A DNA stretch of 64,000 bases from IMG/VR virus record IMGVR_UViG_3300036853_000446, positions 186,001 to 250,000 of that record. One strand, written 5' to 3'. Below the pieces are notes generated by a model. That model saw only the letters and a program-made list of their open reading frames with translations. It had not been told where the DNA came from and did not search any database. Position 1 is the first letter of the stretch. The number at the start of each line of letters is the position of its first letter. Shown here piece after piece: positions 33,628 through 40,530 of the stretch. This DNA is from a virus. The translations under genes and the position numbers were made by a program.

Positions 33628-33846
33628 TCAATATCTTCTGGAAGTCCGTTCACCAACCAAGCCACCGGGGGATTCGACCAGCACGTGCCATTCGCCCTCG
33701 AGCCACAGCATGGGCACTCGTTTCGGCACCGACCAACGGTTGACGTGCATGCCACGCCACGAAGACTGTCCCTCGGTCTGAACCCAATGTTCATCGCGAT
33801 GCCACCCTTCACCCAACCCCACGTCAGCGCGCACCCATCTGGCCAT
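33628..33846 (-). CDS. Hypothetical protein, 72 aa
   Basis: Trp-rich (GWHRDEHWVQTEGQSSWRGM, then MLWLEGEWHVLVESPGG). Motif A ends 10 nt before its ATG (MARWVRAD), which is the main reason to accept it as a gene. Unknown function. Confidence 0.55.
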   Translation of the reverse strand: MARWVRADVGLGEGWHRDEHWVQTEGQSSWRGMHVNRWSVPKRVPMLWLEGEWHVLVESPGGLVGERTSRRY

Positions 33847-33856
33847 GCTCGGTGGT

Positions 33857-33862
33857 TACACC
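33857..33862 (-). promoter_or_regulatory. Motif A upstream of the 33846 gene
   Basis: GCCGGTGTAA on the minus strand, 10 nt before ATG. A TTTGATCC lies just upstream, within a plus-strand GGATCAAA pair at 33868-33890 that may serve the divergent 33932 gene. Confidence 0.55.
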
Positions 33863-33931
33863 GGCGCCGGATCAAAGGGCGGGATCAAAAAGCCTACCCT
33901 AAGGACCGCCGGTGGGGGTTATCATTGCGCC

Positions 33932-34165
33932 ATGCAAAGGAACGAGCCAACGCACGCCTGGTTCGGCGCCTCTTGGGGCGCGCCGATCAACGAGATCCAA
34001 CCGCACGTCGAGACGCCCGTCGCTGAGGATTGCTTCTTCTGCCACGAGCCCATCGCCCCGAATGATCAAGGGTATATGATGCCGTTTCACGACGACGGCG
34101 AGGGGTTCAAGCGGGTCTTCGCGCACAAGCGGTGTCAGCACCGCTCGCTTGGGATCAAGAGCTAG
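33932..34165 (+). CDS. Zinc-binding hypothetical protein, 77 aa
   Basis: HAWFGASWGAPINEIQPHVE, CFFCHEPIAPNDQGYMMP and AHKRCQHRS make a C-C-H-C zinc site resembling small phage zinc proteins. ATG 33932 (MQRNEP) is chosen; two GGATCAAA-like copies lie 40-65 nt upstream. Convergent 4-nt overlap with the 34362 gene. Confidence 0.65.
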   Translation: MQRNEPTHAWFGASWGAPINEIQPHVETPVAEDCFFCHEPIAPNDQGYMMPFHDDGEGFKRVFAHKRCQHRSLGIKS

Positions 34166-34362
34166 GGCAGCCTCCGGACGGGCAGCGCCACGGTCTGGTC
34201 GAGGGCGAACGGGACTCCGATCTCTTCAGGGCAAACGGTGAGGCCGTCCGCGTCGTCGTCAAACCACCAGATCCAGTGCGTGAAATCGTCGGTGCGCTCG
34301 GTCTCGATGACCTTGCCGCGTAGTTCGGAGTTTTCCGGAGCGACGACTTCGTAGCGAATCAA
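34162..34362 (-). CDS. Hypothetical protein, 66 aa
   Basis: Small beta-rich protein (MIRYEVVAPENSELRGKVIE, THWIWWFDDDADGLTV). Starts 4 nt after the dam-like gene stops, so it is probably its operon partner. Unknown function. Confidence 0.6.
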   Translation of the reverse strand: MIRYEVVAPENSELRGKVIETERTDDFTHWIWWFDDDADGLTVCPEEIGVPFALDQTVALPVRRLP

Positions 34363-34365
34363 AAG

Positions 34366-35142
34366 TTACTCCTCGAACATCAAGTGAATGGGCGGGCGTC
34401 GGTAGCGCTCGGCCTCGGGCACGGAAGAGACTCGATAGAGCCGCTCGGTGCGTGGTCCCTTCGTCCCGCCGCTCACTTTGAGCGTCGCCGGGGCACTCCA
34501 GATACAAGCACCAAGCGGGAAATCATACTCGGACACGAAGACGTCCGTGTGGCGCGACCACTCGGCGACACGAGCCCGAAAGGCGTCCTGATCGAAGGAT
34601 GGCACGCCATCATAGCCCGTCGTGCCGGCGTACGGCGGATCACAGTAGATGAGTGATTCGATCGGGCGCGGGGCGACGGCGAGAAAGTCGACGACGGCGA
34701 ACGTCATCGAACGATCCGTTGCTCGCCGATCCAGCATCCGGAGGGACGAAACCACGGCGTTCATGATTGTACCTCCGTGATGCGTCGCCGTCTTCGGTGA
34801 CGAGCGAGGGCCCGCGTAGCCGCCGAACCACTTGCCGCCGAAAGAGCAGCCGAAGCCGCAGAAGGCCTTCAGAGGGTCGCTGTCGGGCAGGACCTTGGCA
34901 GCGGTCCAGGTCTCCCTGCTGACGACGTCAGGGGGCTGCCAGCCGCCCTGCACGGCGGCGTAGAGGGAAATGAGGGCGGCGTTGACGTCCGTGGCGTAGA
35001 CGGGCCCATCCTCCTCGAGCGCCGCGGCCACCGACAGGCCCCCGCAGAAGGCGTCCCAAACCTCCTGCCCTGGCCGGCGGTAGTCGAGCATCACGGCCGC
35101 GAGCTGCTTGGCGACGAGCGTTTTGCCACCGAGGTACTGCAT
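34366..35142 (-). CDS. dam: D12-class DNA adenine N6-methyltransferase (Dam-like)
   Basis: 258 aa from ATG 35142 (MQYLGGKTLVAKQLAAVM), the usual Dam N-terminus with the SAM-binding glycine loop. VWDAFCGGLSVAAALEED is motif I (F-G-G), and SLIYCDPPYAGTTGYDG carries the catalytic DPPY. The target-recognition domain lies between (CGFGCSFGGKWFGGYA). Frames to 35265 exist, but motif A ends 12 nt before 35142. Probably protects element DNA or regulates it. Confidence 0.9.
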   Translation of the reverse strand: MQYLGGKTLVAKQLAAVMLDYRRPGQEVWDAFCGGLSVAAALEEDGPVYATDVNAALISLYAAVQGGWQPPDVVSRETWTAAKVLPDSDPLKAFCGFGCSFGGKWFGGYAGPRSSPKTATHHGGTIMNAVVSSLRMLDRRATDRSMTFAVVDFLAVAPRPIESLIYCDPPYAGTTGYDGVPSFDQDAFRARVAEWSRHTDVFVSEYDFPLGACIWSAPATLKVSGGTKGPRTERLYRVSSVPEAERYRRPPIHLMFEE

Positions 35143-35154
35143 CTCGGAGCGAGG

Positions 35155-35160
35155 TACACC
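35155..35160 (-). promoter_or_regulatory. Motif A upstream of dam
   Basis: AACGGTGTAC on the minus strand ends 12 nt before ATG 35142. CTCAAAC about 17 nt upstream could be a -35. Confidence 0.6.
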
Positions 35161-35345
35161 GTTCCTCAGGAATGACCGGTTTGAGGGCTGATCGTCAAAG
35201 GTGTCGCGAGCTGCCCGCGGCTTCAGGGTCAGAGGCATCGGGAAGAGATTACGCCCCTGAGCCACGGGAAAATGCCGTGGACTAAATTCCCGGCTTCGGG
35301 GAATCTGCGAAGGCCGTTCAGCGGAGGCGTAAAGGAGGGGGCACG

Positions 35346-35714
35346 ATGATTCAGAAAATCGGACGCAACGACCCGTGTAGCTGCCATTCTGGTCTCAAGT
35401 ATAAGAAGTGCTGTGGCAAGGCCGCGCCCTTCGACGAAGACGGTTATACGTACGCCGGACATATCGCTCTCACCGACGCAAACGAGCCCGAGGTGGGCGC
35501 CAGAGAGGGATTCATCATCGTCAAGGTTCAGACGGCGTTGGACGACCCTACGAGCGCCGCCCTGATTTACGATCGAGGTCGTACCTTCAAGCGCTTCGTG
35601 GACGTCGAGCAGGTCAGCGAGCGCATGGCGGGCAGGATCAAGGCGTTCTTCTATGCCAAGCTGAGCTTTGGGCAGCTCGTCCTGGGCGACGAGGCCCCGG
35701 AGCAAAGGTGGTGA
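35346..35714 (+). CDS. SEC-C motif protein, 122 aa
   Basis: Residues 4-24 ([19 protein letters not shown]) form the SEC-C zinc motif known from the SecA C-terminus, with the second knuckle's Gly replaced (CHSG for CGSG). The rest is an unknown alpha/beta domain ([20 protein letters not shown]). SEC-C is used as a protein-interaction zinc knuckle. Confidence 0.75.
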   Translation: MIQKIGRNDPCSCHSGLKYKKCCGKAAPFDEDGYTYAGHIALTDANEPEVGAREGFIIVKVQTALDDPTSAALIYDRGRTFKRFVDVEQVSERMAGRIKAFFYAKLSFGQLVLGDEAPEQRW

Positions 35715-35832
35715 ATGCCGTGAGCGGGATTGCTCGGTAACCGCGACTCGATCGCACACCGATTGATCGAATAAAGAGCCTCTCTCGAGGCGACCCGAAA
35801 ATTTCCCGGCCCACGTAGCCCCACAACGGGGC

Positions 35833-35838
35833 GGTGTA
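35833..35838 (+). promoter_or_regulatory. Motif A upstream of the 35850 gene
   Basis: GGCGGTGTAC ends 11 nt before ATG 35850. Confidence 0.55.
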
Positions 35839-35849
35839 CTTCCGGGACC

Positions 35850-36197
35850 ATGAACCGTCGATCCCTCTTCCAAGCCCTCAGCGCCTTCGCCCTGGCGCTC
35901 GTTCTGCCCCCGGTACGCGCAGCAAAGGCAAGCCTCCGGCGCCTCGTAAACCCCTCCTGGTACGATGGGAGACGGCCTTGGGAGCATCTGGCCGTGCCGG
36001 AACACATGCCTGCGTCGTCCGAACTCTACGGTGGCCGCCGGGTTTGCCGCATGCTCAATCCCGTCAAGGCGCCCCGGGCGAATATTGCGGACTCGGAAGC
36101 GTACCTCCGCATCCTTCTCGAAAGCGGGGGCTCTTCTCATTCTTGGCTGCTCGAGGAGGAACTCCCTCGAACGAAACGGGAATCCGGCGAGACATGA
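35850..36197 (+). CDS. Exported hypothetical protein with twin-Arg-like signal
   Basis: 115 aa. MNRRSLFQALSAFALALVLP with PVRAAKA is a signal peptide with a twin-arginine start, predicted cleavage after ARA-type VRA. The mature part is a short unrecognised domain (YGGRRVCRML). It overlaps the next gene by 4 nt. Confidence 0.6.
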   Translation: MNRRSLFQALSAFALALVLPPVRAAKASLRRLVNPSWYDGRRPWEHLAVPEHMPASSELYGGRRVCRMLNPVKAPRANIADSEAYLRILLESGGSSHSWLLEEELPRTKRESGET

Positions 36198-36412
36198 GCA
36201 AGCCAAAGCCCGGCGTCTGCGGTCGATGCGGATGTGCCGTCGTGCGGTCCCTGCGTGAGCCCGTGGACGGTGAGAAGAACGGCCACGCTTACTGGGACGG
36301 GCAGCTCGTTCGGACGCGCTGCAAGGACCATGGGGGTCGGAACTTCACGGCCCGGCCAGACGACGACATCATCGGCGATGATTTCGGATGGGATGAAATG
36401 CCCACGATCTAA
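36194..36412 (+). CDS. Zinc-ribbon protein, 72 aa
   Basis: VCGRCGCAVVRSL at the N-terminus and TRCKDHGGRNF later give a four-ligand site; the C-terminus is acidic (DDDIIGDDFGWDE). Starts in the ATGA overlap with the exported protein gene. Confidence 0.6.
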   Translation: MSKPKPGVCGRCGCAVVRSLREPVDGEKNGHAYWDGQLVRTRCKDHGGRNFTARPDDDIIGDDFGWDEMPTI

Positions 36413-36447
36413 CACGGGCAAAAGAATGACGAGGGGCGCCTTTTTGC

Positions 36448-36750
36448 CTAGGGACCACGACGGAGCCTCAAGGCGCTCACGATGCGGTCGCGGTCGCGAT
36501 TGAAGAGCGTGCTTCCACAGCCGCCCCCGAACGCGGGAACCATTTCCCAACCCGGCTGCGTCCGAATGAATTCGTAGCGGCCACATCGGTAGCGCGGTAC
36601 ATCGAGATCATCGCCCTCCCATGGGACGAGGTGGATGCACCAGCCACTCGACGGGTCTTGCGAGCCATAGGGGCAAGGGGCTTCCTTGCAACAGAAGCCG
36701 GAGCCCACGCAGGGCCGCGTTGGCAGGTCATTCGGCACGGTGAAGCCCAT
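36448..36750 (-). CDS. Cys-rich YkgJ-like protein, 100 aa
   Basis: CVGSGFCCKEAPCPYGSQDP, GWCIHLV, YRCGRYEFI and FGGGCGSTLFNRDRDRI: eight Cys spaced as in small metal- or cluster-binding YkgJ-like proteins. The exact family is unsure. Convergent with the 36194 gene. Confidence 0.6.
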   Translation of the reverse strand: MGFTVPNDLPTRPCVGSGFCCKEAPCPYGSQDPSSGWCIHLVPWEGDDLDVPRYRCGRYEFIRTQPGWEMVPAFGGGCGSTLFNRDRDRIVSALRLRRGP

Positions 36751-36845
36751 ACCACAAAGCGCGTGACGACGGCGAGATCGAAGCGGCAGAAGTCATCGAG
36801 CAGCTCGAGCGCACCCCGGAACTTTTTATCGCCCGAGAGCTTATT

Positions 36846-37163
36846 ATGAGTTACTCGTACGATCGCACGGCCGCTCGCGGGACACAGGCTCTCGACTACC
36901 TCAACCTCCCGACCGCAGCCAGTAACGCCCTCTGGGCTCTCGATGAGAAGTTCATCGGGACCGAAAACTACATGGGCGTAGCGTACTTCTGGAGCCTCGA
37001 GTACAAGTGGTGGCTGCGCGATGCGTCGCCGAAGGTGCGCCGAGCGGTCCACGAAGCGTTCCGCAAGGCACGGCTGTCGCCCGAGGACGACAGCGCCGAG
37101 CACGCGGCAATCGTCGCGAAGTTCTTTCCGGACGCCAAGGTCTTTTATGACCGTGGTGTGTAG
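36846..37163 (+). CDS. Hypothetical protein, 105 aa
   Basis: MSYSYDRTAARGTQALDYLN, YFWSLEYKWWLRDASPKVRR, AIVAKFFPDAKVFYDRGV. GAGAG precedes ATG 36846. In the same frame, the 36 codons upstream (RDDGEIEAAEVIEQLERTPE then LFIARELI) also look coding but have no start after a TGA near 36738, so the gene may be 5'-truncated. Confidence 0.6.
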   Translation: MSYSYDRTAARGTQALDYLNLPTAASNALWALDEKFIGTENYMGVAYFWSLEYKWWLRDASPKVRRAVHEAFRKARLSPEDDSAEHAAIVAKFFPDAKVFYDRGV

Positions 37164-37213
37164 CTCCCAGAACGAACCCGGGCGACTCGTCAGCTCATTA
37201 TCTCGCGTCTCTT

Positions 37214-37369
37214 TCATCCCGTCTCAGAGGGAGGGTCCATTTGCAGGATCGCGTGCTGCAGCGCCTCGAGATCCTCCGCGGACAATTCGGAAGAGGCTTG
37301 GCCGATCGTGGTCGGCGCGGAGTGGGACGGCCTTAGCGCGCTAGGGCGAGCGGCACGCGCCGAAACCAC
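37214..37369 (-). CDS. Putative 51-aa protein
   Basis: From GTG 37369 the minus strand encodes a Pro/Ser/Ala-rich start and a helical SSELSAEDLEALQHAILQMD. That C-terminal stretch reads like real protein. No upstream signal supports the start, and it overlaps nothing. Tentative. Confidence 0.3.
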   Translation of the reverse strand: MVSARAARPSALRPSHSAPTTIGQASSELSAEDLEALQHAILQMDPPSETG

Positions 37370-37387
37370 TTGGAAAGACGCTTCTCC

Positions 37388-37416
37388 GGATCAAAAACTA
37401 CCGGAGCATCCGTACT
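37388..37416 (+). promoter_or_regulatory. Motif B upstream of the 37428 gene
   Basis: GGATCAAA, 14 nt, CCGTACT, then 11 nt to ATG 37428. Confidence 0.55.
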
Positions 37417-37427
37417 GATTAGCAAAC

Positions 37428-37793
37428 ATGGCCAAATCGAAAGTGGTACTACAGACTGACCATAAGGATCTCTGGCGCATCTACTGGCTCGTAGACGGTT
37501 GGGAGGGCGGCGACGACGAAGCCGGCGGGTGCCTTGGCGAACTCAAGTCCTGGAAAGAAGAGGCGCCCACGGCCGACGACCGCGAAGCCTGGGAAACTTG
37601 GGCCGTCGAGACGGCCCTGCACGAGAGAGGGTGCGAAAGCGATCCGACCGGGTTCTTTTGGGAGTCCATGGACGAGGGGAAGAAGGCCCTCGCGATCGTA
37701 AAGGAAGTCCTGAAGCAGGAGCGTCCCCTACCCGATTGGGCCAAAAAAGCCCTGGCAGCAGGCTGGAAGCCGCCAAAGGGCTGGAAAGCGTAG
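37428..37793 (+). CDS. Hypothetical acidic protein, 121 aa
   Basis: KVVLQTDHKDLWRIYWLVDG, ETALHERGCESDPTGFFWES, and a basic Trp-rich end (AGWKPPKGWKA). Own motif B. Unknown function. The next gene begins 19 nt downstream. Confidence 0.6.
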   Translation: MAKSKVVLQTDHKDLWRIYWLVDGWEGGDDEAGGCLGELKSWKEEAPTADDREAWETWAVETALHERGCESDPTGFFWESMDEGKKALAIVKEVLKQERPLPDWAKKALAAGWKPPKGWKA

Positions 37794-37812
37794 GCGGCTC
37801 GTGTGCCGGTCC

Positions 37813-38160
37813 ATGAGCGACTTCATCGAATGGCGAGGCCTTCAGCTCGAGCGGCGGAAAGAATACCCACACGAGCGGTACGACTACGTCGTCGAGGGCG
37901 GCGCGTTTTGGATCGTCGAGCGGCTGGACGTGTCCAAGAGATGGATCGCGTGGCTCATCGTTGGCGACCGTGTGCGGTTCATGAGCCCGGCGGAGACCCC
38001 GAACGAAGCGCTCGAGGGAGCCTACGTCGACGCGCTCAAGCTCGACGAGCAGCTCCGGGGCGCCATCGCAGAGGTCCGCAACGCGACCTTTGACCGCTGG
38101 CTCGATCGGCACTCACTCGACGACACCGGTTACAACGACCCGGAGGGGCACGCCGCATGA
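37813..38160 (+). CDS. Hypothetical protein, 115 aa
   Basis: FIEWRGLQLERRKEYPHERY, VSKRWIAWLIVGDRVRFM and a helical C-terminus (EVRNATFDRWLDRHSLDD). ATG 37813 is preferred over GTG 37801. Probably co-transcribed with the 37428 gene. Confidence 0.6.
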   Translation: MSDFIEWRGLQLERRKEYPHERYDYVVEGGAFWIVERLDVSKRWIAWLIVGDRVRFMSPAETPNEALEGAYVDALKLDEQLRGAIAEVRNATFDRWLDRHSLDDTGYNDPEGHAA

Positions 38161-38232
38161 AAGACAGCGTGGCCGCGCGGCCGAATAGGCGGGCTGCGCA
38201 GCGAGACACCCTATGGTATCCTTTATCGGCTG

Positions 38233-38424
38233 ATGCCTAAAGACCGCACGGAGCTGACGGAAGCTGGGGATTCTCGACCATCGATCGATGAGGCGGGCGT
38301 TGACCTCACATTGATCCGTCTGTACCTCGCACTCACGCCAATCGAGCGCTTACGCTCGCTACAGAACGCCGTGCGAGCGATCGAGAAATTCCGGCCCATC
38401 AAGAACGTGGCCCAGTCGAAATGA
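38233..38424 (+). CDS. Small partner of nucleotidyltransferase, 63 aa
   Basis: DLTLIRLYLALTPIERLRSL then QNAVRAIEKFR. Proteins of this pattern regularly precede a MNT-type nucleotidyltransferase gene, suggesting an antitoxin-like partner (inference). ATG overlaps the next gene at its 3' end by 4 nt. An extended -10-like TGGTATCCT lies 10 nt before ATG. Confidence 0.65.
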   Translation: MPKDRTELTEAGDSRPSIDEAGVDLTLIRLYLALTPIERLRSLQNAVRAIEKFRPIKNVAQSK

Positions 38425-38897
38425 CTTTTGACCTGGAGGCAATGTTGCGAGCCCTTCGCGACGTCGAGTTTATCCTGGTCGGTGGCGTTGCGGCTGCGGT
38501 CCAGGGCGCACCCATCGTGACTCAGGACGCGGACATCCTCTATCGTATCGAGCCGTCGAATCTCGTGCGACTCGAGGCAGCGCTGCTCGACTTGGACGCC
38601 GTCGTACGCGACGACCCCCGTCGCCTGCGTTTCCGGATCAGCCACCTGGAAACCAAGGGCCACAAGCTGACCAGTACTCGGGCCGGCGCGCTCGACGTGC
38701 TCGGCTCCATCAACGCGGAGGAGTTGGTGTTTGAAGACATCCTCCCGCACACCGACCTAATGGACTTCGACGGGCAAGAAATCCGTGTTTTGCGGCTCGG
38801 CAAGCTGATTGAGCTGAAACGGCGCCTCGGGCGTCCCAAAGACTTGGCAGCTCTACCAGTCCTCGAAGCGACGCAGCGAGAACGTGAGCGATCATGA
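38421..38897 (+). CDS. MNT-type nucleotidyltransferase-fold protein
   Basis: 158 aa. VEFILVGGVAAAVQGAPIVT then QDADILYRIEP gives the nucleotidyltransferase GG...D-D core, and ELKRRLGRPKDLAALPVLEA is the usual C-terminal helix. With the 63-aa partner it forms a two-gene toxin-antitoxin-like unit. The toxin could modify tRNA or proteins by nucleotidylation (family knowledge; the target is unknown here). Confidence 0.7.
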   Translation: MTFDLEAMLRALRDVEFILVGGVAAAVQGAPIVTQDADILYRIEPSNLVRLEAALLDLDAVVRDDPRRLRFRISHLETKGHKLTSTRAGALDVLGSINAEELVFEDILPHTDLMDFDGQEIRVLRLGKLIELKRRLGRPKDLAALPVLEATQRERERS

Positions 38898-39133
38898 CCT
38901 ACGAAGACGTCATTCCCGCGCTCCGGTGGCGGTGCCGAAAGCTTCCGGATCTCGCTACCGCCGAAGCCCTCGTGGCCGCGCTGACGGTCGAGCAGCTGCG
39001 ATACACGGAGATCCCGGCAAAAATCTGGCCGAGCGTGCGCGCCTTCCGCCGGCTACGTTCCGACGTTCGCCTGAATGTGGCCGTCAAATATCTACGGGGA
39101 AAGAAGGGGGCGGGTGTAGACTCCCGCCCGTGA
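38894..39133 (+). CDS. Hypothetical protein, 79 aa
   Basis: MTYEDVIPALRWRCRKLPDL, AALTVEQLRYTEIPAKIWPS. Starts in an ATGA overlap with the nucleotidyltransferase and ends overlapping the next GTG. Third gene of a four-gene operon. Unknown function. Confidence 0.6.
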   Translation: MTYEDVIPALRWRCRKLPDLATAEALVAALTVEQLRYTEIPAKIWPSVRAFRRLRSDVRLNVAVKYLRGKKGAGVDSRP

Positions 39134-39492
39134 AAAAGGCGACCAAAGCGAAGCCGGGCATGCGCAAGAAGCGAAAGCTCGGGGCGGGGCGCCCTGCAGT
39201 GCTCGGCGTTCCGCGGGACAAGACTCTGACATTGAAGATGAGCGCGGCGGAACTCGAAAGCGTGACTCGACTTGCGGGAGAGCTTGGCCTCGAGCGAAGC
39301 GAACTTGTTCGGCGCGCGATCGAGATCGTTGTCGCGAATCCCAAACTCCTCCGTCCCGTCGAGACGCTCAGGCCCGAGCGCTATGCTCAGATCTATGAGT
39401 CGGTCCTCCATCAGATGGCGGCTGCAGGCCCGAACCCAGAGGAGGACTTCAGCGGCATCGGTACGGGCGACCTCTTCGACCTCGGTGAGTAG
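39130..39492 (+). CDS. RHH-like DNA-binding protein, 120 aa
   Basis: GTG 39130 overlaps the previous stop. A basic N-terminus (KKATKAKPGMRKKRKLGAGR) precedes KTLTLKMSAAELESVTRLAG and ERSELVRRAIEIVVANP, a ribbon-helix-helix pattern. The acidic tail may contact a partner. Likely the autoregulator of the 38233-39492 operon. Confidence 0.6.
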   Translation: MKKATKAKPGMRKKRKLGAGRPAVLGVPRDKTLTLKMSAAELESVTRLAGELGLERSELVRRAIEIVVANPKLLRPVETLRPERYAQIYESVLHQMAAAGPNPEEDFSGIGTGDLFDLGE

Positions 39493-39527
39493 AGACTGGC
39501 TACCCCGTTGCGATGGAGCCTCACGCC

Positions 39528-39533
39528 GGTGTA
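39528..39533 (+). promoter_or_regulatory. Motif A upstream of the 39544 leader ORF
   Basis: GCCGGTGTAA ends 10 nt before ATG 39544, the start of a 12-codon open frame. Confidence 0.55.
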
Positions 39534-39543
39534 AGCCCTCGGT

Positions 39544-39582
39544 ATGAGTAGAGCCTCGGAAGTCGAGACGAACGATGTGTGA
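39544..39582 (+). CDS. 12-aa leader peptide (putative)
   Basis: MSRASEVETNDV and TGA. It begins at the normal distance from motif A and ends 8 nt inside the next small gene. It may only serve to bring ribosomes to ATG 39575 (translational coupling). Confidence 0.35.
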   Translation: MSRASEVETNDV

Positions 39583-39703
39583 CCTCATCCAGGCACTCAA
39601 CGGGCTGACGTGGCCCGCCGCGTTTGCGATTGCCGTCATCGCGATTGCATGTGCGTTCATAGGCTATTCGTATTTTCGGAGCTTCTGGTTTCGGAGCTTC
39701 TGA
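39575..39703 (+). CDS. 42-aa single-span membrane protein
   Basis: MCDLIQALNGL then a membrane segment (WPAAFAIAVIAIACAFIGYS, residues 13-32) and an aromatic/basic end (YFRSFWFRSF). The stop overlaps the nuclease ATG by 1 nt. It could anchor or regulate the nuclease. Unknown. Confidence 0.5.
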   Translation: MCDLIQALNGLTWPAAFAIAVIAIACAFIGYSYFRSFWFRSF

Positions 39704-40086
39704 TGAACGTCAAAAAGAAGCCGCGGTGTACCTCCGTAGCCATGATCTACGAATACTATGCGACGCTCGACCGGGTGGTGGACGGCGACACGGTCTGGTT
39801 GCACGTCGATTTGGGGTTCCGGTCGAGCCTCCGGGTCGACTTTCGCCTCTACGGCATCAACGCGCCGGAGATGGTTGGGGCGACCCGAACGGCCGCGATC
39901 GCGTCGAAGACGGAACTCGAGCGGCTCCTCGGGCTCGGACCCATCAGCATTACGACACATAAGGCGGACGCTACGGACAAATACGGGCGCTGGCTCGCCA
40001 CGATCTACGTGCACACGAAAACGGGCCCGGTGAGCGTGAACGACGCCCTCCTGAGCGGGAGTTTCGCCGTGAAGTATCCCGCTTGA
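39703..40086 (+). CDS. Staphylococcal-nuclease-like protein
   Basis: 127 aa OB-fold nuclease: LDRVVDGDTVWLHVDLGF (metal-site Asp), VDFRLYGINAPEM (Arg and Glu of the active site; the SNase Asp40 position is Asn, as in many relatives) and ATDKYGRWLATIYV (second Arg). No signal peptide, so probably intracellular. Translationally linked to the 42-aa membrane protein. Confidence 0.8.
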   Translation: MNVKKKPRCTSVAMIYEYYATLDRVVDGDTVWLHVDLGFRSSLRVDFRLYGINAPEMVGATRTAAIASKTELERLLGLGPISITTHKADATDKYGRWLATIYVHTKTGPVSVNDALLSGSFAVKYPA

Positions 40087-40115
40087 CGCCTGAACCGAAA
40101 AATAGGGCGCGCGCC

Positions 40116-40121
40116 GGTGTA
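40116..40121 (+). promoter_or_regulatory. Motif A upstream of the 40151 gene
   Basis: GCCGGTGTAG with an exceptionally long 29-nt spacer containing AAGGAGG, a consensus Shine-Dalgarno. One of the few motif-A genes with a normal leader. Confidence 0.55.
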
Positions 40122-40150
40122 GTTATCCCCCGAAGGAGGCTGGAAAGCAT

Positions 40151-40474
40151 ATGGGAGACTGGGCAGACGCAGTTCTGGAGGGCGAGTTCTGTGAAGGGTG
40201 TGGAACGGAGATGGAAATCGGGGTGGGTTACCCGCAGCGATGCAAGGCCTGTTCGGAAGCTGGAGACACGGATGATTCTCTGCTCGACGACGGCGCCGAA
40301 AAGGCCGAGTTACTCATGAGAGAGATCCGAATGTTCGACGCCTTGGAGCTTGACCGCTTTCTCTCGGAGCTTCGGGCTTGGCTCACCAGGTCCATCATCA
40401 TCCACTCGGAGGAGGGACAGCCGATTGCGATCGAGTCCACGATCGATCCGACACCCTATTACCCGCCGCGCTAA
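40151..40474 (+). CDS. Zinc-finger protein, 107 aa
   Basis: ADAVLEGEFCEGCGTEMEIG, then GYPQRCKACSE: a four-Cys zinc knuckle known from small phage proteins (D-V-DG--CE-CG---GYP--C--C). The C-terminal half is helical, then beta. Strong SD (AAGGAGG) 10-16 nt before ATG. Confidence 0.7.
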   Translation: MGDWADAVLEGEFCEGCGTEMEIGVGYPQRCKACSEAGDTDDSLLDDGAEKAELLMREIRMFDALELDRFLSELRAWLTRSIIIHSEEGQPIAIESTIDPTPYYPPR

Positions 40475-40530
40475 AGCCGAGCCCGAGGTATGACTCGAGA
40501 TCGAGCAGGAACGACGGTTACCCTGGGCTC

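Noticed and set aside
36477-37217. 246-codon minus-strand frame
   Set aside because: It is opposite two better genes, has no start signal, and its residues mirror the plus-strand frame.
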